This document shows, one piece after another, positions 53,303 to 61,770 of a stretch of 64,000 nucleotides of DNA (positions are counted from its first letter, which is position 1; the number at the start of each line of letters is the position of its first letter). The stretch spans positions 1-64,000 of the forward strand of contig DUVP01000035.1 in the NCBI GenBank assembly GCA_012840975.1. The letters are read 5' to 3'. The translations under genes were made by a program, and so were the position numbers. The stretch is from Mogibacterium sp. GTDB taxonomy: Bacteria > Bacillota > Clostridia > Peptostreptococcales > Anaerovoracaceae. The notes beneath the pieces were generated by a model. The model saw only the letters and a program-made list of their open reading frames with translations, was not told where the DNA came from and ran no database searches.

Positions 53303-53316
53303 GGTATAACTATACC
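53303..53316 (-). promoter_or_regulatory. Dyad over the probable -10 of the fatty-acid operon
   Basis: GGTATA-AC-TATACC is a dyad with 6-bp arms and a 2-bp centre, 52-65 bp upstream of the acpP ATG. On the minus strand it includes TATAGT, a good -10 candidate, though the -35 is weak. A protein bound here would block the promoter. It does not match the FapR or FabT sites I know. On the minus strand GGAACG occurs three times just upstream (near 53325-53352). Confidence 0.4.
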
Positions 53317-53385
53317 GACCTTCCGTTCCCTCAAACCGGCTTCACCGTTCCTCGAGCGTTCCACTTTTGAAAATTTTGCACAAAA

Positions 53386-53425
53386 AAACAACCTTTTTGG
53401 GCTCACCCCATTGTATAGGCTGTTT
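53386..53425 (-). terminator. Terminator of the phosphoesterase gene
   Basis: AAACAACCT (53386-53394) pairs with AGGCTGTTT (53417-53425), with an inner GGG/CCC pairing in the loop. T-runs follow on both strands, so it may work in both directions. It isolates the acpP operon from the gene at 53441. Confidence 0.8.
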
Positions 53426-53440
53426 TTTACTTTAGTTGAT

Positions 53441-54613
53441 TTATTGTTTTCTTTTTATAGTTTGTGTTCCTTCAATCCGCTTGCTGTAATATTTCTCCGG
53501 AATTAATCCTCTGTCATTTTTGTAAGGATTAACCCTTCCCTCATCGGAAAGCTGATGTTTCCCGTCAGTACTGTAACGATTCAAAAGAATTTTATCATCG
53601 TAGATTTCTATCAGCATAACGGTCAAAGTGTCATCCGTCACATCATAGTCATCCTTCGTACCGTTGCCTATCTCTGTAATAGAACAATTCATATAATAAC
53701 CGACATATCCTGCATTTGCATATGTGAAGTTAAGCTTTCTTTCAGTAAATTTGTCAGTGGTCAAATCCATGTCGTTAAATTCCGGAATCAGTACTATGTC
53801 ACCCGGCGACTTATAAGCACAGCTACCGCCCATGTAGGCATCCCATCCTTTGGAATGATTATGTCCGAAGAGATATATTATATCGAGGTCTTTTCCCGCT
53901 TCGTTCGCCACATCGAATATCAGCGATGAGTATATATTGTCCCCCGTAGTATGAAGCGATGATGTCCTTCCCGTATAGTGCAAAGGCACATGACCGGCTA
54001 TAATAACAGGTCTTTTTTCACTTCTTTCTATCAGCATATCGAAACAGTCTTTCATATCCTTGGAGGATTCTTCTACCTTCTGAAGCGTGCCTGTTTCTCT
54101 TCCCTGTTTCCACGGGAAGTCTTCCTGTGTGTTTAATACATATATTAAATATTCATCAAATTCATGCAAACCTGATTCTGTAATGGAGTCTGTCAACGAA
54201 TCGTGATTTCCCTGTACGAACACCAATCTGTCGCCGGTCAAATCCGGGAACACCGATTTTGAGATGTTTCTGATCTCTTTAATTGCATCGTCCGGGTTGA
54301 CCTGGTAATCGTGAAGCTCTCTGTCATTGCTGTAGTCCCCGCACATAATAAAGCAATCCGGTTCTTTCCCGTCTTTTTCTACAGCCTGCATTATCTCTTT
54401 AAGGGTTTCTTTAGGCGGTGGAAAACCTTCTTCCTGCTGGTAGTCGGTCGCTGTCATTATAATAGTATTAGGATTTGTCCCCGAATTTCCAGTTTCTTTC
54501 TTTTCTGCGGATTTGCCCTTACCGATATAAGTTACAAGAAAACCTATCAGCACGGCAAATGTCACAATCAATACTATAGTAAATATTCTTTTAAATTTTC
54601 TTTTATTTTTCAT
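53441..54613 (-). CDS. Membrane-anchored calcineurin-like metallophosphoesterase
   Basis: 390 residues from the ATG at 54613. Residues about 10-32 form an N-terminal membrane anchor; the catalytic domain lies outside. Metal motifs are visible: MCGDYSND, VQGNHDSLTD, IAGHVPLHY and YLFGHNHSKGWD. The first D-x-H motif reads TATDYQQ, without the histidine, so one metal ligand may differ. The substrate is unknown. No ribosome site is seen; TATAAT lies only nine bases before the ATG, suggesting a leaderless mRNA. Confidence 0.85.
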   Translation of the reverse strand: MKNKRKFKRIFTIVLIVTFAVLIGFLVTYIGKGKSAEKKETGNSGTNPNTIIMTATDYQQEEGFPPPKETLKEIMQAVEKDGKEPDCFIMCGDYSNDRELHDYQVNPDDAIKEIRNISKSVFPDLTGDRLVFVQGNHDSLTDSITESGLHEFDEYLIYVLNTQEDFPWKQGRETGTLQKVEESSKDMKDCFDMLIERSEKRPVIIAGHVPLHYTGRTSSLHTTGDNIYSSLIFDVANEAGKDLDIIYLFGHNHSKGWDAYMGGSCAYKSPGDIVLIPEFNDMDLTTDKFTERKLNFTYANAGYVGYYMNCSITEIGNGTKDDYDVTDDTLTVMLIEIYDDKILLNRYSTDGKHQLSDEGRVNPYKNDRGLIPEKYYSKRIEGTQTIKRKQ

Positions 54614-54622
54614 AACGACTTG

Positions 54623-54628
54623 ATTATA
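54623..54628 (-). promoter_or_regulatory. TATAAT box adjoining the phosphoesterase start
   Basis: Minus-strand TATAAT (54628-54623) ends nine bases before the ATG at 54613. Transcription would begin about three bases before the start codon. The -35 region is weak. Confidence 0.4.
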
Positions 54629-54669
54629 CCGCAATTTGAGGGTTAATAATATCTAATCTACCTAAGTAT

Positions 54670-54696
54670 GGCTATCCAAACTTATTTGATAAGCCC
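54670..54696. repeat. 27-bp fused IS-end scar
   Basis: The sequence joins GGCTATCCAAA (54670-54680), identical to the left end of the decayed IS at 56213, to CTTATTTGATAAGCCC (54681-54696), which matches 15 of 16 bases of the IS right end ending at 57504. It lies between the phosphoesterase and the NSS symporter genes and has no coding potential. It looks like an element reduced to its two tips; this is inference. Confidence 0.45.
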
Positions 54697-54733
54697 ATTT
54701 CTTAACAAAATTTTTTAAGATTTTTCAGTAAAT

Positions 54734-56113
54734 TTATCCCCAGAAAGAAGTAATCTGTCCGTAAACTATCATAGCCATGAATACCGGACCAAGATACTTT
54801 ATGCAAAAGTCGAAGAATTTCTTTGTTTTGAAGTCAGATCCTTTTCTGATTTCATCATCGATATACCCGGGAGCAATCCAACCGATAAGGATAGCCATAA
54901 TAAGCCCGGTAAACGGCATAAGAATACCTTCCGCAACAGCATCCCATACGCTAAGTACATCCGACTGTCCGAGAATATGGAACCAGGAGACAGTATCGGA
55001 AGCACCAAGGCAGTCAAGAGTAGTTAAGGAGTTACCGAACAGTGCCCAGGCACCCATTAACACTGTAACTGTAAATCTGTTGGCAGACTTGCCTGACTTG
55101 ATTCTGCTGTCAAGAATAGCAGAAATACCGCCTTCCATCATTCCGATGGATGAAGTAAGTGCTGCGAAGAAAACAAGAAGCCAGAACATGAATCCGAAGA
55201 ATGCTCCGCCTGCCATCTCATTGAAAACAGTCTGCATTGAGATAAAGAGAAGTCCAGGACCTGCACCGGGCTCGATTCCGAATGCAAAGCAAGCAGGCAT
55301 TATTGCAAGAGATGCAAGAAGTGCTGCAGTTGAGTCCCCGATTACGATAATAAGACCGTTCTTTTCAAGATTCTGTGAGCGGTCAAGATATGAACCGTAT
55401 GCAATCAAACAACCTGAAGCAAGTGATAATGAGAAGAACATCTGACCACCTGCAAGTGTAAGAGTATCAAAGAAACCGCGTGCCGTTGACATCCCTTCAA
55501 AATGAGGCTTGAAAAGGAATGTAAGACCGTCTCCTGCACCAGGCAGTGTACTTGATCTGATTGCGATAACTAATAGCATAATAAACAGAGCCGGCATTGC
55601 AACTTTGCAGAATTTCTCAATACCGCCGGATACTCCACCAAGAACTATAATTACTGTAAGTACAAGGAAAATAATCATCCAAATCATTCCCTGAGCACCA
55701 TTGCTGAGCAGTGTTACCTCAAAGAATCCCATAGGATCAACCTTGCTTCCCGTAAAAGCTTTTACTGAATAAACCAGATATTTTGTAATATATCCACCGA
55801 ATGTACAGTAAAATGCAAGCAGGAAGAAAGGGACTACAGTCTGTAGTACTCCGTTAAATTTAAATGCAGGATGAATTTCCTCATAAGCTTGAATTGCAGC
55901 TTTCTGAGACTTACGTCCGATTGCAATTTCTGAAATCATCAGAGGATAGCCAACTGCAACACAAAGAATTACATAAAGGATGAAGAAAGCAAAACCGCCG
56001 CCAACTCCAACCTTATAAGGGAAGGACCACAAGTTTCCCAGACCAATGGCAGAACCTAAAGAAGCCATAAGGAAACCGAAATTAGAATTAAATTGACCTT
56101 TACTTTGTTCCAT
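54734..56113 (-). CDS. Sodium-dependent transporter, NSS (SNF) family
   Basis: 459 residues with about 11 hydrophobic helices. Helix 1 has the Na+/substrate motif GFLMASLGSAIGLGNLWSFP at about 13-32, and MISEIAIGRKS follows helix 2. Helix 8 carries ALTSSIGMMEGG. Such bacterial NSS symporters import amino acids with Na+. The substrate is unknown; the small binding-site motif resembles the amino acid members (for example TnaT/MhsT/LeuT). It is monocistronic, with the scar at 54670 just downstream. Confidence 0.92.
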   Translation of the reverse strand: MEQSKGQFNSNFGFLMASLGSAIGLGNLWSFPYKVGVGGGFAFFILYVILCVAVGYPLMISEIAIGRKSQKAAIQAYEEIHPAFKFNGVLQTVVPFFLLAFYCTFGGYITKYLVYSVKAFTGSKVDPMGFFEVTLLSNGAQGMIWMIIFLVLTVIIVLGGVSGGIEKFCKVAMPALFIMLLVIAIRSSTLPGAGDGLTFLFKPHFEGMSTARGFFDTLTLAGGQMFFSLSLASGCLIAYGSYLDRSQNLEKNGLIIVIGDSTAALLASLAIMPACFAFGIEPGAGPGLLFISMQTVFNEMAGGAFFGFMFWLLVFFAALTSSIGMMEGGISAILDSRIKSGKSANRFTVTVLMGAWALFGNSLTTLDCLGASDTVSWFHILGQSDVLSVWDAVAEGILMPFTGLIMAILIGWIAPGYIDDEIRKGSDFKTKKFFDFCIKYLGPVFMAMIVYGQITSFWG

Positions 56114-56328
56114 TTGTTATAAAACCTCCATATTTGTTTTGTGGTAGACACAACTTTTCAGAGTATACAGATTGTAGTAAGTTAAGTCAATATTAGATTT
56201 AAATAGAGAAATGGCTATCCAAAAACAATTGGGGGCAGTAAAAAAACGAAATAAAGTTTGGGGGATGCCCTTTTCAGCTACCTTTTTTGGGGCTAACTTT
56301 GGGGGATTAAAGTGAATATCCAAAAATA

Positions 56329-56363
56329 ATAGAGGACAGCATAGTTAAAATGTTGCCCTCTAT
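56329..56363 (+). terminator. Hairpin before the transposase gene
   Basis: ATAGAGGACAGCAT (56329-56342) pairs with ATGTTGCCCTCTAT (56350-56363) with two mismatches. It would block read-through into the transposase, a common IS feature. The T-run is modest. Confidence 0.45.
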
Positions 56364-56421
56364 TTCTCTCTTCTAATATCATTGATTTGGCTTAAAACAA
56401 TAAAAAGAAGGGAGTTTTTCT

Positions 56422-57340
56422 ATGGAAGATAATACCATAAAGTACTTAAACTTTGAAGATTCGAACCTTGAGGTCATATCTCAAAGGATTGAAAAAAGAA
56501 AGAGAATATTAACTCTATAAAAAAGAATTGAAGCACACTTCTGTCCAATATGCTCTTATCGAATGCATTCTAAGGGAATCTATCCAAGAACCGTTAATCA
56601 TCCTGTTATGCAAGATGGATTGCAGCTAATATTAGTTGTCAACCAGCGACGATGGCAGTGTACAAACCCGGTATGCAGACATATTGTTACAGATGAATTT
56701 TCTTTCGTTGAAAAATATAAACACAACACAAAGCTTGCAGATATTCTAATAGTTGATGCTTTTAGAGATTCCAGTCTTGCAGCAGCACACATAGCACATA
56801 AGTTCAATGTTTCAGACACATATGCATTAACAACTTTTTCCAAATATGTCGACATGCACAGAAGACCCATGACTGAAGCAATTTGCATTGACGAGGTGCA
56901 TGTTGAGGTCTCTAAAGTTTGTAATTACGCACTTGTTATTCAGGATTTTGTAACCGGTGAGCCTATTGACATGATTGCGAACAGAAGAAACGAGATTACC
57001 GAACCGTACTTTACAAATTTACCGACTGCTGAAAAGAACAGGGTGAGGTATCTTGTATCGGATATGTATAAGCCCTACATAGCTTATGTGGAAAAATATT
57101 TCTCCAATGCAATATCTGTAGTCAATCTTTTCATGTAATCAAACACATTAACAATAAACTCAGAAACTATCTTAGAAAGCTTGCCAATAGTATCAGGAAT
57201 CGAGATTTACAGCAGCATATCCAGCGAGAAGTACACTTTAATAGGAAGCTCAAATGCTGGCTACTCCGCTTTCGCCCGTAAAGTATCAGGTTAGAACCGG
57301 GATAAAGAGAGGTAAGTATAAGAAAAAAACCTCTAAATAA
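56422..57340 (+). pseudogene. Broken ISL3-family transposase
   Basis: The intact parent would be about 430 residues; this is a shortened, disrupted copy. It starts MEDNTIKYLNFEDSNLEVIS and stops at TAA 56518. Coding continues at 56521 in mixed frames (CPIC zinc finger near 56548, then a clean run of about 190 codons from 56563 to 57138 with QRRWQCTNPVCRH and AICIDEVHVEVSKVCNYALV). A one-base deletion near 57128 shifts the frame; the other frame continues FHVIKHINNKL to 57289. A last fragment (57292-57340, TGIKRGKYKKKTSK) resembles the C-terminus, so an internal deletion of about 100 codons is likely. Two or more lesions make it inactive. Confidence 0.8.
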
Positions 57341-57347
57341 TCTAAAT

Positions 57348-57392
57348 AAATTGAGGAAACCAGATTTTTCATGTCTGATTTCCTCAATTTTT
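57348..57392 (+). terminator. Terminator after the transposase
   Basis: AAATTGAGGAAACCAGA (57348-57364) pairs with TCTGATTTCCTCAATTT (57374-57390) with one mismatch; the T-run continues to 57392. Typical IS-internal terminator. Confidence 0.8.
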
Positions 57393-57578
57393 AATAGTCT
57401 TTTTTAGGTCTCTTCAGCCCCCCAAATTTATTTGGAATTTTCCGGAGCCCCCAAACTTAAACCCCAATTGTTTTTGGATAAACCCAAATTTATTTGATAA
57501 GCCCTCTTTTGGCTTTAGCTTTGAAGTTTTACTTTTTCTTAAAGCTTTTCAGCTTTCCTAACATATTAATTAACCTTT

Positions 57579-60500
57579 TTAAAAATGATTTTTCCTTCTT
57601 CTTAATCCTAAGACTGTTAGAAGTGATCCTGATAGCAGGGTTATTATCGCATATAATGATAACATAGACTCATCTCCTGTTTTCGGACCTTTTGTTGAAG
57701 TTTCTTCAGATACTTCGATCTCTTCCTGATTATCAGGCTTTTCCGGATCTTCAGGATCTGTTGGTTTTTCAGGTGCTTGTGGCAGCTTTGTTGGCTTATA
57801 TACATATGTTACATACAAATCTCCTTCTACAACAGTGCCGTTTGCTGCTGCTGAATCTTCTCCCATTCTGATAAATGTATAACCGTCAAACTCTTTTTGC
57901 TCAGTTGTATATGCTTCACCTTCCGAAGCATTTTCCTTTACTACAGCAGTGTCTTCTAAGACAATCCCGTCTTCTGCTACATATTTTACATAGACGTTTC
58001 CTGTTTTCAGCTCCGGCTTTTCTTCCAGCCTATATACATAAGTTACGTACAAATCGCCTTCTACGACATTACCATTTGCCGCTGCTGAACCTTCTCCCAT
58101 TTTCAAGAAAACATAGCCGTCAAACTCTTTTTGCTCAGTTGTATAATCTTCACCTTCCGGAGCATTTTCCTTTACTGCAACAGCATCTTTTAAAACAGTT
58201 CCGTCTTCTGCTACATATTTTACATAGACGTTTCCAGTCTTTGGCTGCGGTTTTGCAAATTTCCAGGTTCCTACAAATTTCTCATCCGAATTATTTATTG
58301 TGACACTGTCCTTATCATAGGAATCAAATGTCCATGTGCCGCCGTCAACATCTACCGTTGGCTGTGAAGGTGCTGTAGGTGTTACGTCCGTGCCGTTAGC
58401 TATGTCGGTTTGATTCTCAGGCAGAAGAGCCTTGACTTTATCAGGAAGTTCCTTCCCTTCCGTACCTGAGACAAACTCATGCGTTACTTTATATGTCTTC
58501 ATAATAAGACCGAAGTCTGCATCTAGGTTCTGCTGCCCTGATGCAAGCTTTATTTGGTCACTTATTTCCTGCTGACCATTACTTAAGCTGTAACCTGAAG
58601 GTACATCAATAGATACTTTATAACTACCCGGAGCTACCTCAAAATAATACTTTCCGTCTTCTCCGGTAATTGCAGTTATATCTTTTCCCTCCTGGTCTTT
58701 TACAGGGTTGCCGTTTTTATCTAAAAGCCTTACTGTTACGCCTTTTTGCGGACTTTCCTCAGAATCCTGGATTCCGTCATTATTTATATCATTCCAAACA
58801 TAATCACCAATTTTAGCAATCTTTTCCTTGTTGGTAACCACTATTCTAATATCATTTAATGTATAGTCATCTTGAAGTTTTCCACCGGAAATCTTAACGC
58901 TTCCATCAGGCTGTACCGTAAAGCTGTCGGTCTCTACTCCTGTTTCGGAATCCCCAACAAAAATCTTAAATGTCTTGTCATAATCTCCGGAACCTATACT
59001 TTCACTTATGGTGTATTTTCCGGCAGTTGTCAAATCTCCTACAACGCTTTTCCCGCCACTTTTGAGTACTATGTCTTTTTTATAACTAGAGCCTTCAGGT
59101 CCGGTTACAGTTATCGTAAAGCTTTCATCGGCTAACTGTGCTTCTCCACCGTCAAAGCCCTTTAGATCTTTTTCCACAGTGTATTTTGTAGGATCAACTT
59201 CCGGAGATACCGCTTCCGCACTGGTTTCTCCAATCTTTTCATTGTTTGCGTTAAAAATATCTATAACGACTTCCGTCTTTCCGTTTGTTTTAAAAGTTTC
59301 ACTAACGGACTTCTCCCATCCTTCTTCCACTGTCAAGGTATAAGTCAACTCTTCATAACGAGTATGAGGGTATTCATTCTTATCTACAATCTGTGACGGA
59401 GTTCCGATATCCCACTCAATATGCCCATTCGTCTCTCCCAATTCAAGATTCGGAGCTTTATATGTTGCAGTACCTCCTGTTACATTAATATCTTCAGGCT
59501 CTTTAAAGCCCTCGGTCATAATATCTTTCAGGATGGCATCACTTGTGGTATGCAATTCCATGTCTGCATATATAGAATCGATTGTATTTGAGAGGTTTGC
59601 TAATGTTGTCGGATAAAAATCACCCTCTGTAGCCATTCTATCGAGGTATGCATTGGTATCATCATCCGTTTCAAGACCTACAATATACAGACGGCTGAAA
59701 TTTCCACTTTTTTTAATCTCATTTGCTTCAATTGCCGTGTTTTCTGCGATATCCCAATACATATGTCTGCCTTGTTGGTCTATTCCGTGAACAGCATATT
59801 TACTATCATATCCCCAGCCTATGCGGTTGATTATATTACTTCTACCTGCTGCTGTATTAGGATCATCGTCAGTATATATAAAAGTCGAAGCAGGAATATT
59901 GCCGTTTGATACCAGTGCGTTCCTAGGAGCATATGTTGTACCTAGTTTTTGAAGGTTTGCTCCCTTATAGTAGGATTTACCGTTCTGAGTCACCTTTGTT
60001 GGGACAGTAGTAGAGCCGTCAGATGCATTTTGTACCGAGTCTCTGGAATGATCATAATCGCTATCCGATATAATACCGGTTTTCCAGTCAAATGCGTTGC
60101 TCAACCCACCTAATTCCTGAGACAGCTTGTCCATATCGACCTTATATCCTGCTGTCGGCCGTCCGTCGGTAATCAGGATAATTGCCCGATTTCTGATATT
60201 CTCCGTATCTTCCGCCTTTGCCGTTGCCATCTCAAGATTAGCCTTATGGAGAGCCATCTGTGTAAAAGTTCCCCCTCCGGCACTCATGGCATTCACTTCG
60301 TCAGAAAGTATTTGCTTATTCGTTTCAAAACCGGTATGTTTTTTCCAGGAATTTGAATAATTTCCTGCTAAATATCCATATGAATACGAATGTAAAGCTA
60401 TTTTGTGTGAAGAGCCGGCATACAGAATCTTATCTAGAAGAGCATTAACCGTAGCTTTTGCGTCACTCATACGGTCCCCGGCCATACTGCCCGAACGGTC

Positions 60501-60785
60501 CACACTTATAAGGACATCAGTAGGAACATTTAAATCCTTATATTCGACCCTGACCTTTATTTTCCATTTATTAATACTTCCGGGAACAGGCTCTGCTGTT
60601 TTAATTACTCTGGCATTACCTTCTTCCAGTTCAATATTATCCACCGGCCCATTATTACCATTATTGGCAAAAACCCGGCTTTGCGGAATTCCCGTAAAAA
60701 CAATTGCAATACTCAAAATTAATGTCATTAATTTTGAGTAAATTCTGCTTTGTTTTTTTGCGAATCTATATACCTTCTTCAACAT
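57579..60785 (-). CDS. Sortase-anchored surface protein with vWA, SpaA, SdrD, SHIRT and MucBP-like domains
   Basis: 1068 residues. Signal peptide 1-40. A von Willebrand A domain spans about 85-410 with metal site DRSGS at 96-100, Thr173 and Asp207. About 530-652 is a SpaA/Cna-B-like fold, 656-760 an SdrD-B-like domain (GDYVWNDINNDGIQDSEE), 763-843 a SHIRT domain. Two near-identical MucBP-like repeats cover 849-919 and 927-997, period 78. A Pro/Glu-rich wall spacer follows, then GPKTG at 1033-1037, a membrane helix and basic tail. The sorting motif has Gly in place of the usual Leu. It is probably an adhesin or pilus tip protein. The IS fossil lies downstream. Confidence 0.9.
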   Translation of the reverse strand: MLKKVYRFAKKQSRIYSKLMTLILSIAIVFTGIPQSRVFANNGNNGPVDNIELEEGNARVIKTAEPVPGSINKWKIKVRVEYKDLNVPTDVLISVDRSGSMAGDRMSDAKATVNALLDKILYAGSSHKIALHSYSYGYLAGNYSNSWKKHTGFETNKQILSDEVNAMSAGGGTFTQMALHKANLEMATAKAEDTENIRNRAIILITDGRPTAGYKVDMDKLSQELGGLSNAFDWKTGIISDSDYDHSRDSVQNASDGSTTVPTKVTQNGKSYYKGANLQKLGTTYAPRNALVSNGNIPASTFIYTDDDPNTAAGRSNIINRIGWGYDSKYAVHGIDQQGRHMYWDIAENTAIEANEIKKSGNFSRLYIVGLETDDDTNAYLDRMATEGDFYPTTLANLSNTIDSIYADMELHTTSDAILKDIMTEGFKEPEDINVTGGTATYKAPNLELGETNGHIEWDIGTPSQIVDKNEYPHTRYEELTYTLTVEEGWEKSVSETFKTNGKTEVVIDIFNANNEKIGETSAEAVSPEVDPTKYTVEKDLKGFDGGEAQLADESFTITVTGPEGSSYKKDIVLKSGGKSVVGDLTTAGKYTISESIGSGDYDKTFKIFVGDSETGVETDSFTVQPDGSVKISGGKLQDDYTLNDIRIVVTNKEKIAKIGDYVWNDINNDGIQDSEESPQKGVTVRLLDKNGNPVKDQEGKDITAITGEDGKYYFEVAPGSYKVSIDVPSGYSLSNGQQEISDQIKLASGQQNLDADFGLIMKTYKVTHEFVSGTEGKELPDKVKALLPENQTDIANGTDVTPTAPSQPTVDVDGGTWTFDSYDKDSVTINNSDEKFVGTWKFAKPQPKTGNVYVKYVAEDGTVLKDAVAVKENAPEGEDYTTEQKEFDGYVFLKMGEGSAAANGNVVEGDLYVTYVYRLEEKPELKTGNVYVKYVAEDGIVLEDTAVVKENASEGEAYTTEQKEFDGYTFIRMGEDSAAANGTVVEGDLYVTYVYKPTKLPQAPEKPTDPEDPEKPDNQEEIEVSEETSTKGPKTGDESMLSLYAIITLLSGSLLTVLGLRRRKNHF

Positions 60786-60811
60786 TTAAATAAGCCTCCT
60801 TTAAACACTCC

Positions 60812-60843
60812 TTTTAGCAATTTTTTATCTGAACTTGCTAAAA
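60812..60843 (-). promoter_or_regulatory. Inverted repeat in the adhesin leader
   Basis: Perfect 9-bp arms TTTTAGCAA and TTGCTAAAA are separated by 14 nt, 27 bp upstream of the adhesin start and just before its AAGGAGG site. It may be an operator or leader hairpin. TACAAT is a possible -10 farther upstream. Confidence 0.4.
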
Positions 60844-60942
60844 CCCCATGTATTGTACTATATATTCCCTTTTCAAATCTACCCCTTTATTGTATACTTT
60901 TTTTTATTTATATGTATAAAATAACCTCTTTTTCTCATACTA

Positions 60943-60972
60943 AAACTGCCGCATCTTATGACACGGCAGTTT
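60943..60972 (-). terminator. Terminator of the V-type ATPase operon
   Basis: AAACTGCCG and CGGCAGTTT form a 9-bp stem with a 12-nt loop. The minus strand continues TTTTAG. It lies 50 bp after the subunit D stop. Confidence 0.75.
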
Positions 60973-61023
60973 CTTTTAATTCAATTAGAACCTCTCGTAT
61001 TGTTTTCCGAGCATTGTTTAATT

Positions 61024-61722
61024 TTAGAATGCCCCCGCTTTTGCTTCCTCGAGCATCTTTGCAGTGCGTGCTCTTTCCAGTTCAATCTGCTCGGCAACCA
61101 TCATGTCTTTGACCTTCATCAGTCTGGTCTGGTTACCTCGCTCTTCTTCTGCAAGTTTCATCCTGATATACTTGATAGTTTCCTCATATGCAGGAATCTT
61201 TACATATTCGAGAGCATTTACACGCCTTCTGGTTTTCTCGATCTCGTCGGCCAGCAGCATTGCTTCCTTCTCCATCTCTGCGAGCTTCATCAGCTGTGGG
61301 AAAAGTGCAGTCAATTTTGCGATCGACTGGTCAAGAGCTCCTGATGTCGTAGCAAATCCGTACGGATACACATTCCCCGTTTCCGTCGAGTCATGGTGAA
61401 AGGTAAACGCCGGAACATCTACAGACATTACATTTTTTGTCTTCGCAGTCAGTGTCACTCTGTTCTTAGGATACATAAGTGACTCTTCAAGCACCTCCGG
61501 GTTCATCTCACCTCTTGCTAATGCAAAGCTCTGATACACTTCCTCAAGCTGCGGTTCTATCTCCTCTCGGAGCACTTTGATAGCCCTTGCTTGTTCAAGG
61601 AATATTCTCATAAGCTCATCTCTCTTGTCTTTCATGAGCTTGTGTCCCTTGATGGCTACCCTAAGCTGAACCTTGAGCTTAGTAAGGACCATACGAGTCG
61701 GTTTTACATTAAGTCTTGCCAT
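61024..61722 (-). CDS. ntpD: V-type ATP synthase subunit D
   Basis: 232 residues. The N-terminal pattern RLNVKPTRMVLTKLKVQL and the C-terminal helix RRVNALEYVKIPAYEETIKY are signatures. Two long helices form the central rotor stalk. The start has AAGGAAT upstream. It is the last gene of the operon. Whether the enzyme makes ATP or pumps ions, and with Na+ or H+, cannot be read here. Confidence 0.95.
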   Translation of the reverse strand: MARLNVKPTRMVLTKLKVQLRVAIKGHKLMKDKRDELMRIFLEQARAIKVLREEIEPQLEEVYQSFALARGEMNPEVLEESLMYPKNRVTLTAKTKNVMSVDVPAFTFHHDSTETGNVYPYGFATTSGALDQSIAKLTALFPQLMKLAEMEKEAMLLADEIEKTRRRVNALEYVKIPAYEETIKYIRMKLAEEERGNQTRLMKVKDMMVAEQIELERARTAKMLEEAKAGAF

Positions 61723-61770
61723 ACTCTAATTCCTTTCAATCCGGCATTGCGAAATCTCTCCGCATGCCTA

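Larger units (their letters stand above)
56213..57504 (+). mobile_element. Decayed ISL3-family insertion sequence
   Basis: About 1.29 kb. Inverted copies of a 19-bp perfect repeat (TATCCAAAAACAATTGGGG at 56216-56234; its complement at 57462-57480) and outer tips GGCTATCC and GATAAGCC bound a broken transposase gene. Subterminal G-rich (left) and C-rich (right) repeats such as TTTGGGGG are present on both sides. No target duplication is evident. A hairpin (56329-56363) lies between the left end and the transposase, and a terminator (57348-57392) after it. A third, partial copy of the repeat occurs at 56316. Confidence 0.75.

Noticed and set aside
53252-53440. FapR or FabT binding site before the fatty-acid operon
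   Set aside because: No sequence close to the known consensus palindromes was seen; only the unrelated GGTATA dyad was found.
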